Source: Ulota crispa
Lineage: Eukaryota > Streptophyta > Bryopsida > Orthotrichales > Orthotrichaceae
DNA length: 64,000 nt
Reading direction: 5' to 3'
NCBI GenBank assembly: GCA_963920765.1
Contig: OY987247.1
Span: forward strand, 8,466,471-8,530,470
Part shown: positions 1 through 9,576 of the stretch, in pieces
Layout of the letters: each line of letters starts with the position of its first letter
Numbering within the stretch: the stretch's first letter is position 1
Notes under the pieces: model-generated
Database searches by the model: none
The model's input: the letters and a program-made list of their open reading frames with translations, nothing else
What the model was told of the DNA's origin: nothing
Position numbers and translations under genes: made by a program

Positions 1-181
1 TTGAATGGCTATAACTCTTTCAAATTTTTGAAGTTTTAAAAAATAAATTATTGGAATAGAAAAAAACTTATTGAGCTTCATTTTTTTAGTTTGAACCATG
101 TACCAAAAATTAATATTTTGAAAGTTACAGTCAAGGTTGACCAAGGTGCATCCACTTTTTGGATGTACCGACCTGAAAGGG
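1..181. mobile_element. 3' part of a TTAA-targeting (piggyBac-like) element, cut by window edge
   Basis: The stretch ends ...CCGACCTGAAAGGG directly before a TTAA at 182-185, the GGG|TTAA terminus shared by the other TTAA elements of the window. The other end is outside the window. No coding capacity is visible. The sequence beyond the TTAA (186-263) matches, in inverse orientation, sequence at about 12672-12718. There the equivalent position reads TTCACTTATAC without an insertion, which supports this being an inserted element. Confidence 0.4.
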
Positions 182-185
182 TTAA

Positions 186-1422
186 GTGAACAATTATGCT
201 TTTTCTTTAAATGTGATTCTAATATAGGCACTAATTAATGCAATTAGAATGTCATATTATTCCTTAAACGCTGAAGCAAACTAAAAAAGTTCTTTGCATA
301 CAAAAAAATGCTCTACCAAATGTAAAAAAAGCTATTTTCCATTTGATTTTTTTCAAAAGTGGCCCCATAAACACATGGTCCATTGTGGAAGGCAAAAAAT
401 TGCTTCATTAGATACACTTATATTTTAAGGCAACCCAAGTTGTGAGAAGATTCAGAGACATAATGTTAGGTCCCATGCTACTTTTTTTGCAATTTTCAAA
501 AGGGCATCCATCATGCATTGTTAACTTTTGTAATTTTTGGAAGTAGTATTATAATGGGTGGGCACTTGCAAAGCATTGTAGACCTATTGTAGAGGGGTTG
601 GTCTCAATGACCAGCCCACTGTTCAGAGGTTAAATTAGACAATTTTTATAGTTGTAAATTTGGGAAAAAGTTATCTATAATATACTACGCACTAAGTATA
701 GGAAAACAAGTAGGTAAGTATAAATTAAAATGTTCTGTTGTTGATTGTGTTGTTATTTGAGATGAAAAACTTGTCACTGGAAGTTTTCCCAAAAACAATT
801 TCATTAGGGCTTATTCACATAAAGTAATCGCTTCACGTCTTTAACGAGGTGGATCTTTTCTTTTTTAAAGCCATAAAGTTATGTTGAAGCATAGTAGCTC
901 AAAGGCACTGTTTCAAAAGATAGCTTTGAAACTTTTTATGAACACCACTTGATTATGGACTTTCAAATGCGTTTTGTTTTAAATTATAGATTGAGATTTT
1001 GTAATTTGAGAATGTCATTGAAGCAAAATTTGTAAACATGTTCATGAAATTTAACTGCATAAACATTTTAGATTATTGAATCACTCCATGACAATACTGT
1101 TCTCTTTTTTTCACTTCAACTCTTTACCAACCATTGATATGTATTGAAACACATTATTTTTCAAAAACTACTCTTGCCATGGTTTCTATACCTCTATTGA
1201 TTGTAATGATCAGTATGATATAGATTACAACTTTAATTTAAACATTATCATTGAATAAGTTTTTGTAAATCTATTCGTGAAAATTTCATTTTGATATGAG
1301 ACATCTTTTGACACAAGCCACATCAGAAAATGTACGAGATGGATTTGGTTGTTGGTATGCAAAAGTTTCTCATTCATTTCGTCAATCGATAATTCCAATA
1401 CAAATGTACTTTTCCACAAACC
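186..1422 (-). repeat. Dispersed repeat C, copy 1 (inverted relative to 10507-12718), interrupted by element 268-629
   Basis: Positions 634-1225 align in reverse complement with 10530-11160, for example around the shared run CATGTTCATGAAATTTAA. Positions 186-263 align with 11495-11515 joined to 12672-12718. It is a non-coding, AT-rich, diverged dispersed repeat. At 235-238 it carries a single TTAA exactly where copy 2 holds an insertion, so it serves as the empty site for that insertion. Confidence 0.6.
268..629 (+). mobile_element. TTAA MITE family B, copy 1
   Basis: It is flanked by TTAA at 264-267 and 630-633. The right terminus CCCACTGTTCAGAGG matches the inner terminus of copy 2 in reverse complement. 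The body matches copy 2 (inverse, 1427-2217) and copy 3 (8769-9132) throughout, for example ACATGGTCCATtGTGGAAGG. It is non-coding. The left terminus is degenerate (ACGCTGAAG). Confidence 0.6.
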
Positions 1423-1426
1423 TTAA

Positions 1427-2217
1427 CCCCTGAACATTGGGCTGGTCACTACAACCAGTCCCTCTACATATTTTACAGTGTCCTACAATGGTGAGGCAAG
1501 TGCCCAACCTTTATAATAGTGATTTCAAAAATTGCAAAAGTCAATAATGCATGATGTCCTTATAAAAAGAGAATTGATATGTGTACCACACTCTTTGAAC
1601 TATTGTACCACACCTCGAGGTAAATTTTAGAATTCTACCATCAAAAAGCTGAATTTGAGAATTTGGAATTCAAATTTGGACTTAAAGACCATGGTTTAGT
1701 TTAGAACCGTAACAAAATTTGCAATTTGACAACACCCAATGAAAAAGTGGTAGGGGAGAAAAGTGTTACTTTTACTTTTGTTTGTAAAAAAAATAAGCTT
1801 TTTCATTGGGTGTTGTTGAATTGCAACTTTTTTTATGGTTCTAAACTAAATCATGGTCTGTAAGTCCAAATCTGAATTCAAAATTCTCAAATTCAGCTTT
1901 TTGATGGTAGAAATCTAAAATTTACCCCAAGATGTGGTACAATAGTTCAAAGGGTGTGGTACACATATCAATTCCCTTATGAAAATTGCAAGAAGGGCAA
2001 CATGGGACCTAACATCATGTTTCTAAATCTTCTCACAACTTGGGTTACATAAAACCATGAATGCATCTAATGAGGAAACTTTTTGCCTTCCATGATGGAC
2101 CATGTGTTTATGATCACTTCTGAAAAAATCAGATGAAAGAAGGCTTTCTTTTTTCTGTTATACAGAATGTTTTCTTACAGGCAGAGGACGAAAAACGTCC
2201 TCCTCGGCGTTTAGGGT
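1427..2217 (-). mobile_element. TTAA MITE family B, copy 2, with a nested foldback element
   Basis: It is flanked by TTAA at 1423-1426 and 2218-2221. The inner end is CCCCTGAACATTGGGCTGG and the outer end is GGCGTTTAGGGT, matching the ends of copy 3 at 8769 (CCCCTAAACATTGG). With copy 1 it forms a roughly 360-bp inverted repeat around a 790-bp spacer. The copy is lengthened by the foldback at 1571-1974. A short perfect hairpin (AGGACG...CGTCCT) lies near the outer end. Confidence 0.65.
1571..1974. mobile_element. Foldback (hairpin) MITE inside family B copy 2
   Basis: Two arms of about 180 nt (1571-1755 and 1793-1974) are near-perfect reverse complements, starting GAATTGATATGTGTACCACA, with a short loop. 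Copies 1 and 3 of the host element lack this block. The flanks TCCTTATAA (left) and CCCTTATGA (right) look like an imperfect 9-bp target duplication; the superfamily is not determined. There is no coding sequence. Confidence 0.8.
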
Positions 2218-2221
2218 TTAA

Positions 2222-2732
2222 GTGGGTTTCCAAGAGAAAAAGTCAGTTTTATCACCAAAGCTGATCCAGACCCTCAAATGGAAACACCCGTTTCGCATGG
2301 GTTCCAAAAAGCCTTGTGACCAGGCATGCTTGACGTGCCAACCCCGGTTCTGGCCCATCCGGTGATTGGTCCGACGGTTCCAGCTCAAACGTCAGTGCAC
2401 CATCATGTACACGGCCGTATAGAAAGAAAGGCTCCAAAAGCATGCATGCATGAAGAATGCACTCCCTCGCTCTAGCCACGACAGTGCAAAAAAAACTGCC
2501 ACTTGGCATTGTCGTCTCTCCCGAATTCTCCGAAGTCTCCTCTCGGGTGTCTCGAGGATAAGCCACCCGGGCGTCAGACTTCCAAACTCACACTCTGATT
2601 ACCGCATTCAAATAAAATCCTCCATCCCACGACGTTACCGGCTGCTGCAGTGGGCTGCGTGTCTGGTGCATGGATGGCTTGCTTGTTTCCCTTGCGCCTT
2701 CCACTCGCCACACCCCGCCCTCTTGGATTTAT
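2222..2732 (+). promoter_or_regulatory. Upstream region of the formate dehydrogenase gene
   Basis: This stretch is more GC-rich than the repeats to its left and contains no recognisable gene; the short open frames on both strands show no family resemblance. It lies between the last TTAA element and the TATA box at 2733, so it is the most likely place for promoter elements. I recognise no specific cis-element beyond the TATA box. Confidence 0.4.
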
Positions 2733-2739
2733 TATAAAG
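2733..2739 (+). promoter_or_regulatory. TATA box of the formate dehydrogenase gene
   Basis: TATAAAG lies in GC-richer DNA. The expected start site, about 30 bases on, falls near 2765, which would give a leader of about 140 nt to the ATG|GT at 2902-2906. Position and context fit; there is no experimental support. Confidence 0.55.
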
Positions 2740-2937
2740 CATCCCAGCACCATCGCCACTTCTTGCACATCCAGATTAATCACCAGACGAGATTTCCAAG
2801 GCAGAGTTCAAACAAGCGAAGATACCAGGGCTAGGAAAGGTTCTGTGGTTGCTTCAGCTGCTGCAGCTCCGCACCAAGACGCAACAACTGAGAGAACTGC
2901 AATGGTACGGATTCAATAACCTGCAGCTCAGAAGTTA

Positions 2938-3379
2938 CTCCCTCAGTCTGTCCCTCTAAAAACGTCCAAAAAGAAAGCTTCCTTGCAAAGAATTAACTGT
3001 GCTTGTTGTGTTTGTAGTCTTTGTGCTAGTGACACATGCATTCTAGAATCAATTAACCATCTACCAAATGTATGCTAAATCTCCAGCTTTGATGTCACTG
3101 TTTGAGCACCCAAACTCCATGCAACGAAGTACCATATTTGTGCATGCTACTAGCTCCTCGTTATTGATGATTTAAAGATTAGTAGCAACAATGATACCTC
3201 ATATGGAAAAGGGCCAAGCTTTGCTAGGAGAGGAATGCTCTCTAAGTGCATAACTTGCCCCACGTGAGATCATTGAAAATTGCAAACGCTGTCTCAACAT
3301 TTGAAATCAGCAAAAGAGAGCTTTTTTTGTGGTACAAGAGACGTGTCTGATTTGGACGTTTTTAGAGGGACAGAGGGAG
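2938..3379. mobile_element. Stowaway-like MITE (Tc1/mariner type) in the leader intron
   Basis: It starts CTCCCTCAGTCTGTCCCTC and ends GAGGGACAGAGGGAG, flanked by TA at 2936-2937 and 3380-3381. CTCCCTC...GAGGGAG ends with a TA duplication are the classical plant Stowaway signature. The inverted termini continue through CTCTAAAAACGTCCAAA. It is 442 bp long, non-coding, and sits within the likely first intron of the formate dehydrogenase gene. Confidence 0.85.
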
Positions 3380-3534
3380 TACTACACAAGCAAGTGTGCA
3401 TTGAATTTGCTGTTTTTCAATGAGGTGTACAAGGGGTTCTTCCTTTGTTTGTTTACCTGTTTGTTGTCTGAGTACTTTTGACATAGAAATGGAGTTGAAT
3501 TTGGTGACGATAGGGAGGTGAGCCGAAGAAGACA

Positions 3535-6476
3535 ATGAAGATCGTCGGCGTGTTCTACAAGGCGCATGAGTATGCCAAGGATCCCAAGTTCCTGGGATGC
3601 GCTGAGAATGCGCTCGGGTTGCGAGAACTGCTGGAATCCGAAGGCCACACGTACATCGTCACCGATGACAAAGAGGGCGAGAATTCTGGTGAGCTTAAGG
3701 TTCTTTGGCTAATTCTGTGGAGTTTTAGGTGTCTTCATGGGACGGAGATTTGTGTGCCATTTTTGTTGCAATAGCGGAATTCTGCAAAACTCTGGTACAA
3801 AACCAACTCTTAGAAATAATACAAAGCCTTCTGCTGCTTTAAAGTGCACAGAGGATGTGGAAATTATCTCTCACGGGCCAGTACGATTCAACTAAGATAG
3901 TTTTAAGAATAGGAACCATAGTGTTAGCTTGTTTCTTGTTCAGTTTTTCACTTATTTCCTTGGATCAATTAATGGGAAGAGCATTACTGTTATAAGGACG
4001 TGAAAAGCAGCGTTGTTGTACAGTACTTCTATGTTTTTTGCATTTTACATTACTCGAAGTGGTCAGTGTAAAACATGAATTTTGGAAGGGTTAATGAAAA
4101 TGAGGCAGAATTGTGAAAAGCAACATTGTTGTAAGACTTCCATGTTTTTTGCATTTTTCATTACTCGAAGTGGTCAGTGCAAACCATGAGTTTTGTAGGG
4201 ATCAATAAATATGAGGTTAATGGATGGTGGCAGAATTGTGAAAAGCAACGTTGGTGTACTTCTATGTTGTTTGCATTTTGCATTAGTCGAAGTGGTCAGT
4301 GTAAAGCATGAACTTTGTAGGGATCAATGAATATGAGGTTAATGGATGGTGGCAGAATTGTGAAAAGCAACGTTGTTGTACTTCTGTGTTTTTTGCATTA
4401 CTCGAACTGGTTAGTATAAACCATGAATTTTGTAAGGATTAATGAATATGAGGTTAATGGGTGGTGGCAGACTTGTGAAAAGCAACGTTGTTATACTTCT
4501 ATGTTTTTTGCATTAGGTGAAGTGGTCAGTGTAAACCATGAATATTGGAGGGGTTAATGAATATGAGGTTGTTAATGGATGGTGGCAGAATTGGAGAAGC
4601 ACATACCGGATATGGACATTCTCATCACCACGCCGTTCCACCCGGCGTACATGAACGAGGAGCGGCTGAAGAAGGCGAAGAACTTGAAGCTGATACTGAC
4701 AGCTGGCGTGGGATCAGATCACATCGAGCTACACACGGCAGCGGAGAAGGGACTGACGGTGGCGGAAGTGTCGGGGAGCAATGTGGTGTCGGTGGCGGAG
4801 GACGAGCTCATGCGCATCCTCATCTTGTTGCGCAATTTCTTGCCCGCGCACAAACAGGTCTCCGATGGCGGGTGGAACGTTGCAGCCGTGGCGTACAAGG
4901 CTTTCGATCTGCAAGGCAAGACGGTCGGCACTGTTGGATCAGGTCGCATTGGCCAGGAGCTTCTCAAGCGCCTCAAGGTGGAGCTCAAACCCTAAGTCTC
5001 AATCAGAGCTATACAACAGATTCATAACATAACCATAGAGACTCTGCCACACTAACCTTGCAATCTTAACAATCTGGTCTCAATCAGAGCTATACAATCA
5101 AAGCTATACAACAGATTCATAACCATAGAGATTCTGTCACACTAACCTTGAAATTTGTTACAATCTGGTCTCAATCAGAGCTATACAACAGACTCATAAC
5201 ATAACCATAGAGATCCTGCCTACCACACTAACCTTGCAATCTTAACAATCTGGTCTTAATCAGAGCTAAACAGCAAGATTCATACCATAGAGATTCTACC
5301 ACTACTAACCTTGCAATCTTAACAATCTGGTCTCGATCAAAGCTATACAACAGATGCATAACCACAGAGATTCCACAACACTAACCTTGAAATTTTGCAC
5401 AATCTGGCAGGCTTTCGATTGCAAGCTTCTGTATTACGCGCGCCACTCAGTGGGAGAAGAGATCGAGAAAGCCACCGGCGCAACCTGGGAGTCCGACCTC
5501 GACAAGTTCCTTGCAGCTTGCGACGTTGTCTCCATCAACCTCCCGCTCTCCGACAAGACCAGGTCTGTACACCAAACCCAAACCCTAACCCTAACCCTAA
5601 CCCTAACCAAGTCTCACAGAAGCGAATTTCCAACATCCGAACTTCACCTTCACGTACTTCGTGATCAAAATCCTTCGACAAAGCTTTGGGAAGAGAACTT
5701 GCAACTCCAAATTTCACATTCATGTACTTCGCGATCGAATTCCTTGGACAAAGTGTTTCTTAATGGTTGGCTTCTCATCGGTGTTTCCAGAGGGATGTTC
5801 AACAAGGACGTGCTCTACAAAATGAAGAAGGGCGCGATGCTGGTGAACAACGCGCGAGGCGCCATTGTCGACGTTGACGCCGTGAAAGAAGCCTGCGAAT
5901 CCGGCCAGCTAGGCGGTAAGCTTGCATTTCTATCAAAAGCCCAAAGACTCGTGCGTTATACCTGAAAATTCAAAGGAATCGTGCTTGGAGAACTTGAAAA
6001 CAAGGAAACCTGATTGTATTCCTAAGTAGTAGTAGTTAGGGTTTGATAATACCTTGTCTCTTCCACATCCCGGCCATAAATAAATTCTGCATCGCGGCGA
6101 ATTCGGGAACAGAATTTGATCAGTGCTACGTTTGATCCCGTGCAGGTTACAGTGGCGATGTGTGGTATCCGCAACCTCCTCCCGAAGACCACTGCTGGCG
6201 CACCATGCCTAATCAAGCCATGACGCCGCACATCTCCGGCACCACAATCGACGCACAGGTAATGGCAACTCCTCTAATTAATCCGACTGTAACTCCTTGC
6301 TTCTGATTGCACGAAGATCCGACAGAAGGAGAGATTTCTGAGGAGGTATTGGTGTGTGGCAGGAGCGGTATGCGCACGGCGTGCGAGAAATGCTGGAGCT
6401 CTACTTCGAGGGCAAGCCTTTTCCGGAGGAGAATTATATCGTCCGTGAAGGAGAGCTGGCGTCGCAGTACCAGTAG
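3535..6476 (+). CDS. FDH: NAD-dependent formate dehydrogenase, complete, six coding exons
   Basis: The enzyme oxidises formate to CO2 with NAD+; plant FDH is normally mitochondrial. Exons: 3535-3688, 4589-4977, 5411-5562, 5791-5915, 6146-6258, 6363-6476; all junctions are GT/AG and phases close to 348 codons. The product begins [10 protein letters not shown], the start of the mature plant enzyme. Visible features are FHPAY, the substrate-side Asn in [17 protein letters not shown], the nucleotide loop GTVGSGRIG (about residues 165-173), the catalytic Arg in NNARGAI (about 254), and Gln/His in [10 protein letters not shown] (about 297 and 302). The end, [15 protein letters not shown], is the conserved C-terminus. 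No transit peptide is encoded in exon 1. An ATG directly before a donor (2902-2904) could add M-T or M-P-K-K-T in frame by splicing to an AG just upstream of 3535, still without a presequence. Introns 1 and 2 of the coding region hold minisatellites reaching the acceptors. Confidence 0.95.
3995..4590 (+). repeat. Intronic minisatellite, period about 115-121 bp, overlapping the exon 2 acceptor
   Basis: Five to six diverged tandem units are marked by GTGAAAAGCAACGTTGTTGT at about 4002, 4117, 4238, 4359 and 4476. Each contains TTTTTTGCATTACTCGAAG and ends GGATGGTGGCAG|AATTG. The last unit end is the real splice acceptor of exon 2 (GGTGGCAG|AATTGGAGAAGC), so the repeat unit includes the intron/exon junction and the first exon bases. 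Confidence 0.85.
4990..5408 (+). repeat. Intronic minisatellite, period about 80-105 bp, before exon 3
   Basis: Tandem diverged units carry CAATCTGGTCTCAATCAGAG, ATACAACAGATTCATAAC and CACACTAACCTTG. The last unit runs into the acceptor at 5410 as CACAATCTGGCAG|GC, in which CAATCTGG is the repeat sequence. The array fills the intron between exons 2 and 3. Confidence 0.8.
5579..5607. repeat. Short telomere-like (CCCTAA)n tract in intron 4
   Basis: About four copies of CCCTAA follow the exon 3 donor. The unit is of the TTAGGG type, not the usual plant TTTAGGG. It is too short to call an interstitial telomere with confidence. Confidence 0.5.
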
Positions 6477-6733
6477 TAAGGTCGAGTAGAGGAGCCCATT
6501 CCCAACAGACCACAGAAGTCTGTGAGATGATGTCGACTTTCAAACCTTAATTGCTATCGGCACTCCACTTCGTGAACATCGCAGTGTTAGGGTTTCGGGT
6601 TTGGGAGATGTGTCGCCTTCCTCCCCCTAATTTCTATAAGGTAGCCGCCCCCATAAGCGTGAGTTTAAGCACTTTAGCATGGTTAGGGTACTTGGGCAAG
6701 TGCAAAAATTATATCATTAGATTGGAAACAGAG

Positions 6734-6739
6734 AATAAA
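6734..6739 (+). promoter_or_regulatory. FDH: Possible poly(A) signal of the formate dehydrogenase gene
   Basis: AATAAA lies 258 bases after the stop codon, inside the family P MITE. Plant poly(A) signals are loose, so this is a suggestion based on position only. Confidence 0.25.
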
Positions 6740-6869
6740 AAATATTAGTTTAGTTTGGGAAGTTATCCACATAGTCATGTGTGTGTGGGTATTTTTCAAA
6801 ATGTTAAATCATTCAAATTGTAAGAACCATGTGTAAGAGATGTTAAAAACAAGGCTTGTTGGTTCTTAA

Positions 6870-7514
6870 CCCCTCACCGTCCAAGGGGCCCAAATTGGGC
6901 TTCTCTAAATTTTATTTAGGGATGTTCAACCTTTCTACAATAATTTTTTAGTGATTATTATTATTTTTAACCTCTTATTGAAGTCTAGTTTTAGCATCAA
7001 GAGTCTGATTTCAAAAATGAATTAAAGTGAATGTCTATTCAAGATTTTGTGCAAGGGTGTCCATTACAAATCTTCAATTTCTATTGTTGATGGCTCTTGG
7101 AAATGAGCTTCAAGTACACTAGAACTTGGAGAAAAAATCACTTTAAAAATTATTTTTCAAAAAATTGTAGAATAGATTTTGAGAAGTTGTAAATTGATTG
7201 GAGTTAAGCATGTTATACTTTACATACTTATATTTTTTTGGTACCCTCAATTTTAGGTTTGAGATGCAAACAAAGGATTGAAAGGCTTCAAATCACTTTT
7301 GCAATTTTAACACCCTCATGATCAAACATTATAATCTTTCAATCCATAAATGATATTGTTGTGATTTCTTCTCCTCTATGATCTAAAACATGTCTACTTT
7401 GAATTTGTACAATTGCGCTTCAAAGAAATATGATAAGATTGATCAAAATGCCGGCATTTTGTTCACTTTCAAGCAAATTCTAAGATACTTCAAACTACCA
7501 TCAGCGGTGAGGGG
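6870..7514 (+). mobile_element. TTAA MITE family A, copy 1 (piggyBac-like)
   Basis: It starts CCCCTCACCGTCC and ends GCGGTGAGGGG, flanked by TTAA at 6866-6869 and 7515-7518. It is inserted in the family P MITE, whose two other copies read straight through a single TTAA at the same point (44897-44900 and 29128-29131). The body is homologous to 8430-9342 and 29357-29849. It is 645 bp, AT-rich and non-coding. Confidence 0.85.
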
Positions 7515-8363
7515 TTAAATAGTGAGATGGGTACTCAAAACCATCATACCACTCACCCACAACCATCACTTTGTCACCCATAACCATCACTTCGTTCATG
7601 CATAAGCGTTTGATTTTTTAATTATGATGTTAGTGACACCCATGGGGACGGTCACGCTGATGGGTGAGGCTACCTTAGTCAAGCCACTTCGTAAACATCA
7701 ACCATTACTAACAGTTTTTTGGGTCCAACCAACCTATTTCTAAGCTTTGGAATGCAATTTTTTCCCTTTTTAAGATTAAGACAAATGAAATCATGACATG
7801 TGTCTCAGAAGAAAAGAAGGTAGGAAGTAAGGAGTAAGAAGTGTTTTGACAATGATCAGGATCAAAAGAATTTAGTGATTGGGTATGGGTTTCAAACACT
7901 TTATGCATTTCAAAATTTGTATAAAATTTAATTTTGCATGAAAAATTCTGAAAAAAATTATGTCGCAATATTTTGTATGAAGTCACCAAAAAAAAATTTA
8001 CACCGCATTGTTACTCTCATGTGCTATCTTGTAGGAGCTTCAATGATCGGGTATGGGCTCCTCTACCTTAGTAGATTCGAATTTAGGTCTACCACCGATG
8101 CAAACCCCGGTTATAGGGGGGAGAATTATGTATTGGGCTTATTTTTTGTGTATATTCAATGGGGGAGAGAAACTTCAGGTTTTTATGCTGTACTTGTCAT
8201 GCTCTTTTTGTCTTTTTTTTTTTTGCAACTGGGGAGTGTGGCACATTCACATTATCCTTGAGTGCATATTCAATGGGGGTGAAAAACTTCATGTTTTTTT
8301 TTGTTGTACTTGTCATGCTCTTTTTCTTCTTCATTTTTGCAATTGGGGAGTGTGCCAAATTAA

Positions 8364-9342
8364 CCCGTAATTGCCTGAGACACCATATTTTGGTGTCGAT
8401 GGTACTTTGATTTTATTTGTAGTAGTTTATACTCATGAGCTATTCTTTTTTAACTCTAGTTTTAGCATCAAAATTTTGATTTTAAAAGTGATTGATTATG
8501 ATGCTTTTATTCAAGATTTTGTGCAAGGGTCTTGACTTTCTGTAGTGTTGAGAGCTCTTGGAAATGAGCCTCAAATACACTAAATTTTGGAGAAAATTTC
8601 ACATTAGAAATTCATTTAAAAAACTTGTAGAAGAGATTTTGAAAAGCTATAAAGTGATTGAAGGTATGTATGTTATGTCCTTTGACCCTATATTGTTTTA
8701 GTGACCAATTTATTTAATTCAATGTGAAAAGAGGATTGAAAGACTTTAAGTCAATTTTGTAGCTTTAACCCCTAAACATTGGTGAGGACAAAAAACATCC
8801 ACCAGCCCTAAAAAAAGATTATATGATTTAGAAAAAAAGTTGTTTTTCATCTGATTTATTTTCAAAAGTGACCATAAATACACGGTCCATCATGGAAGGT
8901 AAAAAATTACCTCATGAGATGCATTCATATTTATTTGTAACCCAAATTTTGATAAGATTCAAAAACACGTTGTTAGGTTCCAAGCTGCCCTTCTTGCAAT
9001 TTTCATGAGGACGCCATGCACTGTTGACTTTTACAACTTTATAAAACAAAATGTTAATGGGTGAACACTTGCCACACCACTGTAAAAACCACTGTAAAGC
9101 GCAAGCACGGCCACCCATCCAACATTCAAGGATTAACACCTTCTTAAATCAAACATTATAATCTTTCAATTCATGAGTGATATGTTTGTGTTTTTAGTTC
9201 TTATGTGTTCTATAACGTATCTAATTTGGATTTGTATGGTTACCATTTAAAAAAAATTGATACAGCCTATTAAAATTTTGGCTTTTTGTTCGGTTTGGAG
9301 CAAATTCCTAGAAACTGAAAAAGGGACTTAGGCATTTAGGGG
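8364..9342 (+). mobile_element. TTAA MITE family A, copy 2, carrying nested family B copy 3
   Basis: It starts CCCGTAATTGCC and ends GGCATTTAGGGG, flanked by TTAA at 8360-8363 and 9343-9346, inside the 105-bp tandem array. Internal sequence follows copy 1 (TATTCAAGATTTTGTGCAAG, GAGATTTTG). The nested copy of family B occupies 8769-9132. It is non-coding. Confidence 0.8.
8769..9132 (+). mobile_element. TTAA MITE family B, copy 3, nested in family A copy 2
   Basis: The left end is CCCCTAAACATTGG and the right end CCAACATTCAAGGA, flanked by TTAA at 8765-8768 and 9133-9136. Family A copy 1 has the empty site with one TTAA at 7307-7310 (GCAATTTTAACACCCTC). It is 364 bp and homologous to 268-629. 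Confidence 0.85.
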
Positions 9343-9576
9343 TTAATATTATTCTTGAGTATATTCAATGCGGGTGAAAAACTTTATGTTTTTCGTTGTA
9401 CTTGTCAAGCTCTTTTTCTTCTTTTTTGCAATAGGGGAGTGTGCTACATTACTATTATTTTTGAGTATATTCAACGGGAGTGAAAAACTTCATGGTTTTC
9501 GTTGTACTTGTCATGCTCTTTTTCTCTTTTTTTTGCAATTGGAGAGTTTGCCACCTTCATATTATTCTTGAGTTAA

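Larger units (their letters stand above)
6640..7674. mobile_element. GGTAG-ended MITE (family P), copy 1, split by a TTAA element
   Basis: The left terminus is GGTAGCCGCCCCCATAAGCG and the right terminus is CGCTGATGGGTGAGGCTACC, inverted and imperfect. Without the nested element (6870-7514) it is about 386 bp, close to copies 2 (44674-45066) and 3 (28993-29356). TAA lies to the left and TTA to the right, so the target duplication is unresolved. It begins about 160 bases after the formate dehydrogenase stop and probably lies in or next to its 3' UTR. An AATAAA at 6734-6739 lies within it. Confidence 0.75.
8145..9575 (+). repeat. About 105-bp tandem repeat, four units, split by a TTAA element
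   Basis: Units start near 8152, 8264, 9361 and 9467 and share TATTCAATGGGGGTGAAAAAC, TTGTACTTGTCATGCTC and GCAATTGGGGAGTGTG. The array is interrupted by the element at 8364-9342. Because the period keeps some frames open, repetitive short open frames appear here; they are not genes. Confidence 0.8.

Noticed and set aside
4545-5027. 160-codon frame overlapping the second dehydrogenase exon
   Set aside because: It is a shadow frame of exon 2, whose correct frame gives unmistakable formate dehydrogenase sequence.
8053-8410. Hydrophobic Phe/Leu-rich open frames resembling a membrane protein
   Set aside because: They arise from the T-rich 105-bp tandem repeat and recur in the units at 9361-9570; no conserved domain.
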